From Theobroma cacao (lineage: Eukaryota; Streptophyta; Magnoliopsida; Malvales; Malvaceae), in NCBI RefSeq assembly GCF_000208745.1, contig NC_030858.1, positions 23,266,315 to 23,330,314 of the forward strand: a stretch of DNA of 64,000 nucleotides, in the 5' to 3' direction. Numbering within the stretch: the first letter of the stretch is position 1; each line of letters opens with the position of its first letter. The notes under the pieces were generated by a model. The model searched no databases, was not told the DNA's origin, and saw only the letters and a list, made by a program, of their open reading frames with translations. Shown in pieces: positions 51,963-63,772 of this stretch. A program made the translations under genes and the position numbers.

Positions 51963-53595
51963 AATGGTTGGGTATAGATGATTGGCTTACTGATTTTTAT
52001 TTCTCATTGTTCTTTGGCTTTGTTGGATTTTTGCTGGTTCCCCTGCTATGCGGTGATTGATGCCTTATTTTGTCTGGTTCTCTCCTGCTTAGCTCTGGTG
52101 ATTGATGCTTGCTTCTCTCCTGTTTGACTTTGCTTTTCGCAAGGGAGGTCGATTCTTTTGAAAGATTGGGGTTTTTGGGTTGTTTCTCGGCTTCTCCAAA
52201 AAGTTTCCCCTCTGCCTCCCTTTAACTAGAGCTTTTAGGGTTCTTATAGAACCTAATTGTCCAAGGCAATCATGCTCTTCTCAGCATGAATTCCGGATGG
52301 GTAGTCTTTAAGTCAAAAACAAATCCACCAAAAATTCTTATCAAAATTCGCTTGAGTGGTGGCCCCCCACCTATCCCATATATCAAGCAGATCGGTGAAG
52401 TCATTCTGTTTAAGATCAATGTGGACCCTATCGGGTAGTGATGAGATGTGATCTTTTGGCAGGCAATCCCCTTCACTTTGTTAGGCACTCACCATGTATT
52501 GAGTCACTTCGTATATTCCATCGTAACTCGAAGGTGGCCACGATGACTCCATGGATGCAATTGGATCTACTCCGTCAAAGGCTGTCAGGTGACAAATACT
52601 TTTCCTATATGCAAAATTATGATGCAAATATGCATATGCAAAATAAAAATGACAACAAGTTCAGTTAGTACAGTAAATAGGAATTCCAAAAGTTATTCTA
52701 ATTAAAAGAGATGAATGAAAATAATTAATAGCATGATACCTTTATTACTTTGCAGAGAAGAATTCAAAACAAGGGTATTATGATATTCCTTCATGTGTAC
52801 CTAGTCATAAGGTATATTCTCATGGGTAAAGCTCTACCTAGGCAAAGACGACTCTCGATATTTTACATGTTGAGTTTGGGTTGAAAATGGAACTACAGGT
52901 TCCTAAATCGCTCCTCACTATCGTCCACACAGACTAGTAAGGCACCTCGGTCCTCACCCATTACAGGCTTTAAACGGACTGAGTTTGATCTGAGTGGGAG
53001 TCTTCACTAGCCCATACGGAGGTTATCACCTCACGAGAGCGTAGCAACTTAACCCCCTCCTAATTAAGGACAAAGCTCGAGTAGAAGGCTTATGCATGAA
53101 TGCAAGACGTGTCGTGTGTGGGAAGGAATATACCGACCTCGAACCAAAAATCTCACTCCTCTTATCCTAAAATCCCCGTAATTATTAAAAATAATAAAAA
53201 TAATAGCAAAATAAATGAATGCATTAAACAAAAATATGCAAAGTAAATACTTGATGCTAGAGAAAACACTAAATTATTTAAGGCTTAGGATAACTTATGA
53301 TTAATTAATGGCTTGACTCTTTTCGTCCCCAGTGGAGTTGCCAAGCTATTGTAACGTGTCTGGTCCGGGAACCCAATTGCTAAACGTCTATGAAAATAAA
53401 ATATCTATGAGTCGCCACCAATCTTTTTTATCTAGGTGTGATTGGCCACCTATTAACCCGATTCTAATCGACAAAGTCCTAAATTAATTTTAGGTCCGTC
53501 GGACGAACAAGAACTGACCCATGTTTATTAAAGATGGGTTTGGGAGTACTGTTATGGACGGAGAAGGGTTAGCACCTCCGTGGCGCCCATTCCAC
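51963..53595. other. LTR-like noncoding sequence
   Basis: No gene. 52153-52332 is one copy of a 180-bp direct repeat (the other at 56661-56840). The stretch 53320-53600 has the style of large plant LTRs (GTCCCCAGTGGAGTTGCC, GAGTCGCCACCAATCTTTTT, GGGTTAGCACCTCCG). It may be one long LTR continuing past the gap. Confidence 0.4.
52153..52332 (+). repeat. 180-bp direct repeat, copy 1
   Basis: Starts TTCTTTTGAAAGATTGGG and ends CAAATCCACCAAA. Nearly identical to 56661-56840 in the same orientation, 4508 bp away. Confidence 0.85.
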
Positions 53596-54573
53596 GAACG
53601 GTACCATTTAATCTTAAGTAATCCTATTGTAGCTTACCCTTTATTTTATTCCTATATTTCCTTAATCCTTGCTTATTAGTTAATTCTTTATTATGTTAAC
53701 TGATTGAGTCTTTTATTCGGTTTCACGAATGCACATGATGCAATAGTTAAATGATGTTATGATTTGTGCAATTTTAAAAGATGAAGTCGGTAATCTTTTA
53801 TCGAAAAATTATTTGTAGACCATCCCAACGTTTTGGTGAAGTCTCGAAATTTTCCTCACTTTGGGATATCTCGAGAAGAACTCGTCTCTACAAGCTATTC
53901 AAGGAAATCCCATCATCGAAACTCTCGCCCATTAACAAGATAATCGTGGCATGCTATGACAGGATAAAATGATGATATCTACATGAACGTGATTATTAAC
54001 TTAGTTGGTTCGTTATTCATGCAATCAAATGTTTAATAATTTAAGGTGATTTATTACTTTATTCATATATTTACTATTATTTATGATTTTTTTTAATGTA
54101 TATTATTTTTAACAATGATTATTTGAGTTAATGAGTATTGGAGTATAAAGTTCTAATTTATCCTGACGCTTCGATGAAAATCCGTCTCGAACTCCGCACC
54201 TAAGAAATCCACCAAAAGAGGCAACTCTTTACCCTTTTTAAGTGAAATTCCATCATCGGATCAGTCAAAATAATCATTTCATTTTTTATAAAAATTATAT
54301 TTACATCATGTATTTTTTTATTATATTTATGAGTATCTAAATCTATTTATAATATAAATATTTCTTTCTTTCTTTTTTTTCTTCTATCCTTCTCATTCAC
54401 TTATTATTATTGGTTGATTTTTTTGTTTATTTTGATTTCTTAAATATATTTTCTCTTATTCATTATTTTATAAATATATTTATAATCTTATAAAACTATA
54501 TGGAATGCTAATAAAATTAATACTAATAATAACATGTAAACCCAAATAACAAAATATCTAAAACTTACATAAA
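53596..54573 (+). repeat. 978-bp direct repeat, copy 1, left of the gap
   Basis: Starts GAACGGTACC and ends exactly at the first N. Same length as 55014-55991 with only about eight single-base differences and no indels. Confidence 0.95.
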
Positions 54574-55013
54574 NNNNNNNNNNNNNNNNNNNNNNNNNNN
54601 NNNNNNNNNNNNNNNNNNNNNNNNNNNNNNNNNNNNNNNNNNNNNNNNNNNNNNNNNNNNNNNNNNNNNNNNNNNNNNNNNNNNNNNNNNNNNNNNNNNN
54701 NNNNNNNNNNNNNNNNNNNNNNNNNNNNNNNNNNNNNNNNNNNNNNNNNNNNNNNNNNNNNNNNNNNNNNNNNNNNNNNNNNNNNNNNNNNNNNNNNNNN
54801 NNNNNNNNNNNNNNNNNNNNNNNNNNNNNNNNNNNNNNNNNNNNNNNNNNNNNNNNNNNNNNNNNNNNNNNNNNNNNNNNNNNNNNNNNNNNNNNNNNNN
54901 NNNNNNNNNNNNNNNNNNNNNNNNNNNNNNNNNNNNNNNNNNNNNNNNNNNNNNNNNNNNNNNNNNNNNNNNNNNNNNNNNNNNNNNNNNNNNNNNNNNN
55001 NNNNNNNNNNNNN
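54574..55013. other. Assembly gap (440 N)
   Basis: Run of N between two near-identical 978-bp copies. The open frame reported across it is meaningless. Confidence 1.
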
Positions 55014-55991
55014 GAACGGTACCATTTAATCTTAAGTAATCCTATTGTAGCTTACCCTTTATTTTATTCCTATATTTCCTTAATCCTTGCTTATTAGTTA
55101 ATTCTTTATTATGTTAACTGATTGAGTCTTTTATTCGGTTTCACGAATGCACATGATGCAATAGTTAAATGATGTTATGATTTGTGCAATTTTAAAAGAT
55201 GAAGTCGGTAATCTTTTATCGAAAAATTATTTGTAGACCATCCCAACGTTTTGGTGAAGTCTCGAAATTTTCCTCACTTTGGGATATCTCGAGAAGAACT
55301 CGTCTCTACAACCTATTCAAGGAAATCCCATCATCGAAACTCTCGCCCATTAACAAGATAATCGTGGCATGCTATGACAGGATAAAATGATGATATCTAC
55401 ATGAACCTGATTATTAACTTAGTTGGTTCGTTATTCATGCAATCAAATGTTTAATAATTTAAGGTGATTTATTACTTTATTCATATATTTACTATTATTT
55501 ATGATTTTTTTTAATGTGTATTATTTTTAACAATGATTATTTGAGTTAATGAGTATTGGAGTATAAAGTTCGAATTTATCCGGACGCTTCGATGAAAATC
55601 CATCTCGAACTCCGCACCTAAAAAATCCACCAAAAGAGGCAACTCTTTACCCTTTTTAAGTGAAATTCCATCATCGGATCACTCAAAATAATCATTTCAT
55701 TTTTTATAAAAATTATATTTACATCATGTATTTTTTTATTATATTTATGAGTATCTAAATCTATTTATAATATAAATATTTCTTTCTTTCTTTTTTTTCT
55801 TCTATCCTTCTCATTCACTTATTATTATTGGTTGATTTTTTTGTTTATTTTGATTTCTTAAATATATTTTCTCTTATTCATTATTTTATAAATATATTTA
55901 TAATCTTATAAAACTATATGGAATGCTAATAAAATTAATACTAATAATAACATGTAAACCCAAATAACAAAATATCTAAAACTTACATAAA
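55014..55991 (+). repeat. 978-bp direct repeat, copy 2, right of the gap
   Basis: Begins at the first base after the gap with the same GAACGGTACC as copy 1, offset 1418 bp. The sequence then runs on into unique DNA at 55992. Confidence 0.95.
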
Positions 55992-56040
55992 GTTTTGAGC
56001 CCAATGAAACCCAAATGAACTCAATCCACAAGAGCCCACA

Positions 56041-56460
56041 AGCTTTTCTTCTTTTCTTTTTCCTTTCTTATTTATTGGCCGACTTTCCTTGTCTCTTTTT
56101 TCCTTTTTTTTTCTTTCTCTTTTTTCTTCCTTTCCTTCTTTCTCTCTCTCTTCCTTTCCCTTTAGGAGGCGTCTTCCTTCCTGCACTCTTTTTTTCTTTC
56201 CTTGGCTTTCTCTCCTCCCCGCTTCTTTATTTTTCTCTATCTCTCTCTTTCCTTTTCTCTTTCTTTTTCTTCTTCTTTCCTTCTCTTCTCCTCCAGTTGG
56301 CTTCTCTTCTATCTCTTTCCTTCTTTCAAACTTTCAATCACTGATTCGCTCTCTCTCCCTCAAATTCCCAAAAGCCTCATCTCCCTCTCACCTTCCCTAT
56401 TGCCAACCCTCGATCACCATTTTCAGATCTCTCTTCTTCCTTTTTGTTTTTGATTACTTT
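56041..56460. repeat. Long pyrimidine-rich tract on the + strand
   Basis: About 420 bases that are overwhelmingly C and T. It yields overlapping Ser/Phe/Leu-rich open frames and an acidic/lysine-rich one on the other strand; none looks like a protein. Comparable shorter tracts occur in the leader region of the solo LTRs here. Confidence 0.7.
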
Positions 56461-56660
56461 TTTATATTTTTTTGGTTTCTTTTTTTGTTGTAATTTTTGT
56501 ATTTTTTATTGTGGCTAGGGTAGCCTGCTGGTAGTTTAGGATTTTTGATTTTTGGTTTTTTTTTTTGCTTGAAAGATTTATGTTTTTGGTTGTTTGAATA
56601 AGGTTTTTTTTTTAAAGATTGGGTTTTTTTGGTTTTTGTTTAAAACGTTTTCTGGATCGT

Positions 56661-56840
56661 TTCTTTTGAAAGATTGGGTTTTCTGGGTTGTTTCTCGGCT
56701 TCTCCAAAAATTTTCCCCTTTGCCTCCCTTTAACTAGAGCTTTTAGGGTTCTTATAGAACCCAATTGTCCAAGGCAATCATGTTCTTCTCAACATGAATT
56801 CCGGATGGGTAGTCTTTAAGTCAAAAACAAATCCACCAAA
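56661..56840 (+). repeat. 180-bp direct repeat, copy 2
   Basis: Same unit as 52153-52332. Here it runs on into TGACCCAAAATCCCAACC, while a GCAAGGGAGGTCG phrase that precedes copy 1 lies downstream of copy 2 at about 56986, so the two sites are not simple LTR ends. Confidence 0.85.
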
Positions 56841-57116
56841 TGACCCAAAATCCCAACCGTTTGAGGAGCATTCAATGCTCTGTATTTTGTTGACAATGGA
56901 GGCCAAGCGTGCTTCCAGCTTTTTTTTTTTTAATTTTGGTTTAATTTATTTTATTTATCAAGAAAGGTGTCTACACTTTGCTTTCCGCAAGGGAGGTCGG
57001 TTTTTTATCGATCGAACATAGGAAAATGTAAATGTTTAGTTGTTCTATGATGCTGTCAATGGTTTGAGTTGGAGCCATTGCTTATCCTTTATTTTTAGCA
57101 TAGGCTCTAAATTGTT

Positions 57117-57386
57117 CTTTTTTTTTTTTTTGAAAGAATGATGTAATTCATTGATTCATCCAGACATCTTACAAGCTGAGAATAACAAAAACTTCTAATA
57201 AAGCATTTCAGTTTATCTTAGACCCCCTCCCAATGCGTAACTAAGAGCCTCATTAAAAACCTTCCCATGAAGAGACCTAGGAGGAAACAACCATGGAAAG
57301 GGAAAACAAGTACCCTATAATCATATAATCATCGAAGCACATTACCCTCTCCACATTGTAATGCTTTCAAATTAAGCTCCTTATAT
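57117..57386 (-). mobile_element. Non-LTR retroposon with 12-bp target duplication
   Basis: A poly-T run at the left edge is the poly-A tail read on the - strand. The perfect duplication CTCTAAATTGTT flanks the unit (57105-57116, 57387-57398). The 270-bp body has no open frame and no clear pol III box, so I cannot say whether it is a SINE or a 5'-truncated LINE. A related 70-bp fragment lies at about 58013-58085. Confidence 0.8.
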
Positions 57387-57398
57387 CTCTAAATTGTT

Positions 57399-59098
57399 GT
57401 TTAGAGTAAATTTTTGTATATATGAGGCGGATCTTCCGTTTTCTCAATTTTAATGAATTATTACATTTTTTAAAAATAAAAAAAAATCAGTTATTCAATT
57501 TTTATAAATTAATTATTATATAATGATTTAATTCACAATTTTAACCATGTATAAAGATTAATTACACAATTTGACAGAGAAAAAAAGCACCTAATTTGAA
57601 TACACATATGTGTATTAATAAATCAAAGTGAAATAAAGTATGTAAATTTAGATGAATTGTTTTTTCCTTTTTTGAAAAGAAGGGATGAATCGTTAATGAA
57701 AATGACAATATCTTCAAACTGGTTGTTTTGTCAAAATCCGCATACTTTTATATTGGCTGATTACTTGTTAAAAGTAAACTTCTGTATACATTTCCACTTG
57801 ACTATTGATGATATTTACATATTTCAACCTTTGAATAAAATATATTTGCTGCGTATGGATTACAAAGTAGCTAGGTGACGAAAGCATTAAAAACCTTTTA
57901 CTATCAACGATGAAGCAAAGAAAATAAATTTTACTCAAAGCATACTAGAGTTTGTTAAATATTGTAAAAAAAATAAAAGAACATGAAAAAATAACATTGC
58001 CATTTTAAAAGTAATTTTTTTTTTAAAAATGACGTAAATCATTAATTCATCAATACATCTTACGAACTGAGTATATGAATATAAAATTAATTTCCGCCCT
58101 CTGCTGCTTGGAGCATTATTCTCATTATTTTTTTTTTTCTGAAAGACAAGATATGTATATTCATTTTTCAATGGAAGCGAGCATGCTGCAGAAAGTCTTT
58201 TGCCAAGGAGAAGACAAAGACTTGTGACAGCAAAGTCGTATTCTCAGAACGCTCAAGACATTCAAATCATTATTTTATTGAGTAATGTTGATTTCTTGTA
58301 TTTTTTTCTTGAAACTTAATGATATTTTCCTAACTTGTCATTTATAATTATATAATTAAATCTTTTTTTTTACTTTATGATATTATATTTTACGAGATTA
58401 AAAATCTTATATTTTAACTTATATGCTTTATAAGGAGACTAATGAAGTATATATATACAAGAGATTTTCAATGATTTATGAGAGCATCAATTTAATATTT
58501 TTGTAATAATAATTTAACAATATTGTTTTTTTGACTAATAGAAGTGACAAAGCGCTGAATCTCAGTGAATCGTGGCAGCAAGGCCACTTACAATGCCCCA
58601 AATTTAACATATTTTAATTATATCAATATCGTAATCTAATATAATCTCATTGATTTAGTTAATAATGGATGCAATTGCTACAATTATGTTTATAGAACAA
58701 ATCTCCTTTGCACAGGGTGCCAGAGATGATTCCCTGGAGCAGTTTGTTCGAAATGCCTATAAAAATTGTTGGGGCTAAGTTAGATATATGTTTATATAAC
58801 AATTTGCTCATCATTAGTTTGTTTGTTTAATTTATTAATATATATAAAAACCATTTGATTGTAATTATATTTTTTACTTGTACATGTAGGTTCATAAAAC
58901 GAAATTATCGGCAAGGCAGACATGGAAGGAGTAGAAGAGGTTAAACTAAATTATATATAACTTCAAATAAGCCTTTCTATTTCATACGAGTTGAATATAT
59001 TGATGGAAAACATATCATTTATTTTTATGACAATTATTATCCTATAACAGCCAGGAAGGAAGGCATAAGTATAGTAGGAAAGCAAGGAGCAGATCCAT
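57399..59098. other. Intergenic DNA downstream of the F6'H gene
   Basis: AT-rich, no gene recognised. Contains the retroposon relative at about 58013-58085 (GTAAATCATTAATTCATC then ACATCTTACGAACTGAG, after a poly-T run). Confidence 0.4.
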
Positions 59099-59122
59099 TA
59101 TATATATATATATATATATAAT
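59099..59122. repeat. (TA)n microsatellite
   Basis: About 24 bases of TA just past the stop codon of the F6'H gene, inside its probable 3' UTR. Confidence 0.9.
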
Positions 59123-59128
59123 ATGTAT

Positions 59129-60356
59129 TCATATCTCAGCAAACTCAACTGTTTTCTTGCCGTCATGCGCCTTACGGAAGAAATGTCTGACATAATCCGA
59201 GTACAAAACTTGCTTGTAAATCGGCTTCTCACCATTTTCTAGCACTTGAGGCAACGGTCCGATGATATCACCGGGTCTTGGATTGACAAAAATGGGAACT
59301 GAAATTCTGTTTTTACTCCCATTGGCAATCACGCGGTGCTCGACACTCCTGTACCGACCATTGCTCAGTATCTGCAATGCGTCTCCAACATTGATCACAA
59401 GGGATCCCTTAATGGGAGGAACATGGATCCAGTTGCCACCTTGGTTTCCTTTCACATAGAGACCACCAATTTCATCTTGGAGGAGGATTGTAAGGGAAGA
59501 GACATCGGAATGACGTCCTACTCCCACGGTGAGTTCAGGATTAGGACAAATAGGATAGTAATTTAAATTAGTTCTTACTGAACCCATCAAGAGAGACTTT
59601 GTTGTTTCATCTATTTCTTTCACATTTAGTCCATTCATTAGAATTTGGAATAATTGTTTAATGACAACTTCAGAGCTCCTCATGTATTCAAGCACTTGCT
59701 CCCTGAAAATAAAATATAATATAGTATTTGGTTAATTAAAAGTAAATATATCTTTAAGCATGCACCTTTTTGCTATATATACATGCAGAATAATATACAA
59801 TTATTAAAACTAGCGTTTGAAGAGTTGAGAGTTGTTACCTGCAAACAGGTGGCCAAAACGCACAAGCTTCCTCCTCGGATACAAAAAAGAGGCTAAGGAA
59901 ATCTTTCCACTCTAGAGCCTTTTCTGCTTTAGGGCTAAAACTTGTGCCAAACCGCACGTTGCTGGAGGCCGAGTGTTCCTTGGAATACTTTTTCTTTTCC
60001 TCGGCGGGGAGCCCAAAGAAGCGATGAGTTGCATCTTGGACATTCTCGAGCACCTGAATGGGCACAGCATGGTTCACAATCTGGAAGAACCCCCACTTCT
60101 CTGCTGCATCACAAACAGCTTTTGCCACTTTGGGGTCTTCCCAGTTTGTCATATCGATGATGGGAATGGATTCCTCAGGAATGACTTGGGTGGCACTGGC
60201 CCACATCCTTTCCTCCAAAGGTTGGATGTAAGCCTTGGGGAGGGCTTTGAGACCCATTTCTGACAAACCCTTCACTCCATTTCCTTGATTTATGACAAAA
60301 TCAGTTAGAGCTGAGGAATCAGTGTTGAATAGTTGATCAGCAATTGTTGGAGCCAT
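59129..60356 (-). CDS. F6'H1: Feruloyl-CoA 6'-hydroxylase-type 2-oxoglutarate dioxygenase
   Basis: Exon 1 is 60356-59839 and exon 2 is 59702-59129. The 136-bp intron is GT-AG and splits an arginine codon (AG|G). The product has 363 residues, against about 361 for Arabidopsis F6'H1. Known role: cytosolic Fe(II)/2-oxoglutarate ortho-hydroxylation of feruloyl-CoA to 6'-hydroxyferuloyl-CoA, which closes to scopoletin, used in defence and iron uptake. Seen here: N-terminal DIOX_N domain with [14 protein letters not shown] (about 86-99); NYYPICPNP from 220; iron ligands H237 and D239 ([15 protein letters not shown]) and H295 (SVEHRV); 2-oxoglutarate site R305-x-S307 (RISVPIF); C-terminal [17 protein letters not shown] typical of this clade. 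The start is the ATG about 115 bp below a TATA box. All key residues are present, so it looks functional. A related activity on p-coumaroyl-CoA (umbelliferone) cannot be excluded from sequence. Confidence 0.93.
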
Positions 60357-60468
60357 TGGTAACAGTATCAGTACTTTCTGACTGCCAAGAGAGAGTTGGC
60401 TTTCAAAGAAAGTTTAATGAGATTGAGGTTGAGGTTGGTGGTGAAGTACTCTTCATGCCGTTAATGGG

Positions 60469-60476
60469 TATTTATA
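60469..60476 (-). promoter_or_regulatory. TATA box of the F6'H gene
   Basis: TATAAATA on the - strand, 113-120 bases upstream of the start codon, inside CTTATAAATACCC. Good match and spacing for a plant promoter; not tested. Confidence 0.65.
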
Positions 60477-61430
60477 AGAGTGCATCGGTGGAGAATTGGC
60501 ACACCCAAAGGACTTTTCAGATGTGATGTCTATTGTACGTATCTCAATTCTCACCAACCAACTTGGCAAATGTCATGCCTTTTAGGCCTTGCTACCTCGG
60601 AACCAGGCCTAAATACGAAAGGAAATTAATGACGTACTTACATCAGTCACTAGTACTATGGAGGACGATCAACATTGAATGCACGCTGAAGAAAAGATTG
60701 TTGTTGCATCATTTAAAGAAAAGTCTGGGTTGAATAAGATAGATGTTTTACCCCTCCATTGATCATGCAATGAGAAAGGTTTGACTTAATTTCAAGTAAT
60801 GGGGTAATATTTTTGATGATATATTTTATTTCTTTTCCAACTTATTATCCATGATGTAATAAAATGACTTATCAATAAATGTATAGTGATTCCTCGCATG
60901 CAATATTTAATGAATCAGTTAACTTTACATTGGAATTTTGTATTCATTGATGTCGATTTATTCATTTATTTTATTTAAAGCATTAACTTAAAATTTATTT
61001 TATTTTTGAAAGAAACAACTTTATTTCTTTCCTAACTAATTCAATGTTTTTATTAATTTATATAAATAAATAAATAATAGGAAAATAGAAGAAGAAAACA
61101 GGAAATTAAAAAGTATTGTTAAAGGAAAGGAAAGATGAAAAGTTTGGAGTAGGAATTCTTTTGAACTAAAAAATTTCTATTGCATTTCTTGTTCAACTTA
61201 CTCTCTTGTGCATATGTTTGTTAAAAGTAACCCTCATGGATCCAAAGTAATTTGGATACCATATGTTCAGTGAAAATAAGGTTTGTAGGTGAAAAACCCA
61301 AGGAAGAACAGACTCAAGGTTGAACATCGAATGAAAAACGGGTGATACTTACTTCCTTTCTCCTTTACTTTCGAAGAATGTTTAATTGATAAAGGTTAAT
61401 TGATTGTGAATTGCTTGTTTGAGCATTGAA
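60477..61430 (-). promoter_or_regulatory. Upstream region of the F6'H gene, no other gene
   Basis: No gene seen. A TGACGT (60630-60635, core of TGA/bZIP sites) and a TTGACT (60781-60786, W-box core for WRKY factors) lie within 450 bases of the start codon. Both words occur by chance often, so their role is only a suggestion in line with the stress induction known for F6'H genes. Confidence 0.3.
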
Positions 61431-63772
61431 TGTTATTCATGTTGCATTTGCTTGAAAATATATATGATTGAGTGTTGATTTTGCAAAACTATTGATTGCG
61501 AGGTATGGGAGCATGAAATGCATTTAAACTTGAACACAAATGATTTGATAAGGATGACATGATAATGATATAAGCATATTTGATAATGTGCTCTCACATG
61601 CATGCATTCTTGTAGTCTAAACAAGGAAACTAAACCTAAAAGTTAATATTTTTAATTTCCTTATGTCTAAAATGCATTAACCTTCTGAACAACCTTGTTT
61701 TAGAATCAAATGTCTAAGTTCAAATTGTTTGACTACTTAAATTGAATTCTTCAATATAGGCTTACATTGATACATAGCTTGAACAAGTTGTCACATATTG
61801 AAAATGCTATTATTACTTGTTCTTGATGAAAATGATTGCTTTAGTAAATACTTGAATTCATTGATCTTATGTGCGTACATTGACTTATCATTCCTTGAGA
61901 ATTGAAATATTCAAACGCTTAGTCTTGAATCAATTCTTGAAATATGTTTCAAGTTTGTTCTCAAATGATTTCTTCAAGATTGTTTTATTGCCTAAGCATA
62001 TGAAATTGATTATAATGAAACAACTGTACTTCTTGAAAAATATTTTTAGTTCATCTTTCTTTGTGGTCAAGTCACATGCTTATATGATATCTCAACTTGC
62101 TTCATCTTAAGATTTGAAGTCTATAACTTGACTTGAGTTATGATCTTGGATGAGAAATTTAAAGTGTCAAGTTATATCATAACATATTATGGTGACATAG
62201 TTGAAATATTTTTGAACATGCATTTCAATTTTAACTACGTCTTCTATGAGCCTAAATGACTACATGATCTAAAGACTTTGCGTACATCCAATTTGAGCTT
62301 ATTGGCTACCAATTGAATGTTAAATTCTTGAATTTTGACAATTGGTATTCATTGATACTTGGATGCTTGCTTTAGATATATTCATGAGTTGAGTGCTTTT
62401 TTTTCAATATACAATGACAGGTAGTAGCACTCATGAATTATGAAACAATAAGGAACTTGAATGTTATCCATGTTGCATTTGCTTGAAAATATATATGATT
62501 GAGTGTTGATTTTGCAAAACTATTGATTGCGAGGTATGGGAGCATGAAATGCATCTAAACTTGAACACAAATGATTTGATAAGGATGACATGATAATGAC
62601 ATAAGCATATTTGATAACTTGCTCTCACATGCATTCTTGTAGTCTAAACAAGGAAACTAAACCTAAAAGTTAATATTTTTAATTTCCTTATGTCTAAAAT
62701 GCATTAACCTTATGAACAACCTTGTTTTAGAATCAAATGTATAAGTTCAAATTGTTTGACTACTTAAATTGAATTCTTCAATATAGGCTTACATGAATAC
62801 ATAGCTTGAACAAGTTGTCACATGTTGAAAATGCTATTATTACTTATTCTTGATAAATATNGGATGACATGATAATGACATAAGCATATTTGATAACTTG
62901 CTCTCACATGCATTCTTGTAGTCTAAACAAGGAAACTAAACCTAAAAGTTAATATTTTTAATTTCCTTATGTCTAAAATGCATTAACCTTATGAACAACC
63001 TTGTTTTAGAATCAAATGTATAAGTTCAAATTGTTTGACTACTTAAATTGAATTCTTCAATATAGGCTTACATGAATACATAGCTTGAACAAGTTGTCAC
63101 ATGTTGAAAATGCTATTATTACTTGTTCTTGATGAAAATGATTGCGTGAGTAAATACTTGAATTCATTGATCTTATGTACGCACATTGAATTATCATTCC
63201 TTGAGAATTGAAATATTCAAACGCTTAGTCTTGAATCAATTCTTGAAATATGTTTCAAGTTTGTTCTCAAATGATTTCTTCAAGATTGTTTTATTGCCTA
63301 AGCATATGAAATTGATTATAATGAACAAACTGTACTTCTTGAAAAATATTTTTAGTTCATCTTTCTTTGTGGTCAAGTCACATGCTTATATGATATCTCA
63401 ACTTGCTTCATCTTAAGATTTGAAGTCTATAACTTGACTTGAGTTATGATCTTGGATGAGAAATTTAAAGTGTCAGGTTAGATCATAACATATTATGGTG
63501 ACATAGTTGAAATATTTTTGAACATGCATTTCAATGTTAACTACGTCTTCTATGAGCCTAAATGACTACATGATCTAAAGACTTTGCGTACATCCAATTT
63601 GAGCTTATTGGCTACCAATTGAATGTTAAATTCTTGAATTTTGACAATTGGTATTCATTGATGCTTGGATGCTTACTTTAGACATATTCATGAGTTGAGT
63701 GCTTTATTTTCAATATACAATGACAAGTAGTAGCTCTCATGGATTATGAAATATTAAGAGTAGTGTGTAACT
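61431..63772. repeat. 1031-bp tandem duplication
   Basis: Unit 1 (61431-62461) is repeated from 62462 with a few substitutions; the second copy ends near 63772 because it holds an extra 280 bp around the N at 62861. The paired open frames at 61871-62110 and 63186-63416 are copies of the same noncoding-looking sequence. No known domain. Confidence 0.9.
62582..63130. repeat. 280-bp duplication across a single N
   Basis: Sequence from GGATGACATGATAATGACAT at 62582 to about 62850 reappears from 62862 to about 63130. The junction is the single N at 62861. Probably two contig ends that overlap but were not merged. Confidence 0.85.

Noticed and set aside
54558..55025. 155-residue frame made of X
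   Set aside because: It is the assembly gap.
56015..56493. Overlapping Ser/Phe/Leu-rich open frames as membrane proteins
   Set aside because: All three frames are open because the strand is a C/T tract; the protein composition is a by-product.
59262..60263. Plus-strand frames across the F6'H gene
   Set aside because: Antisense shadows of the two coding exons; no domains.
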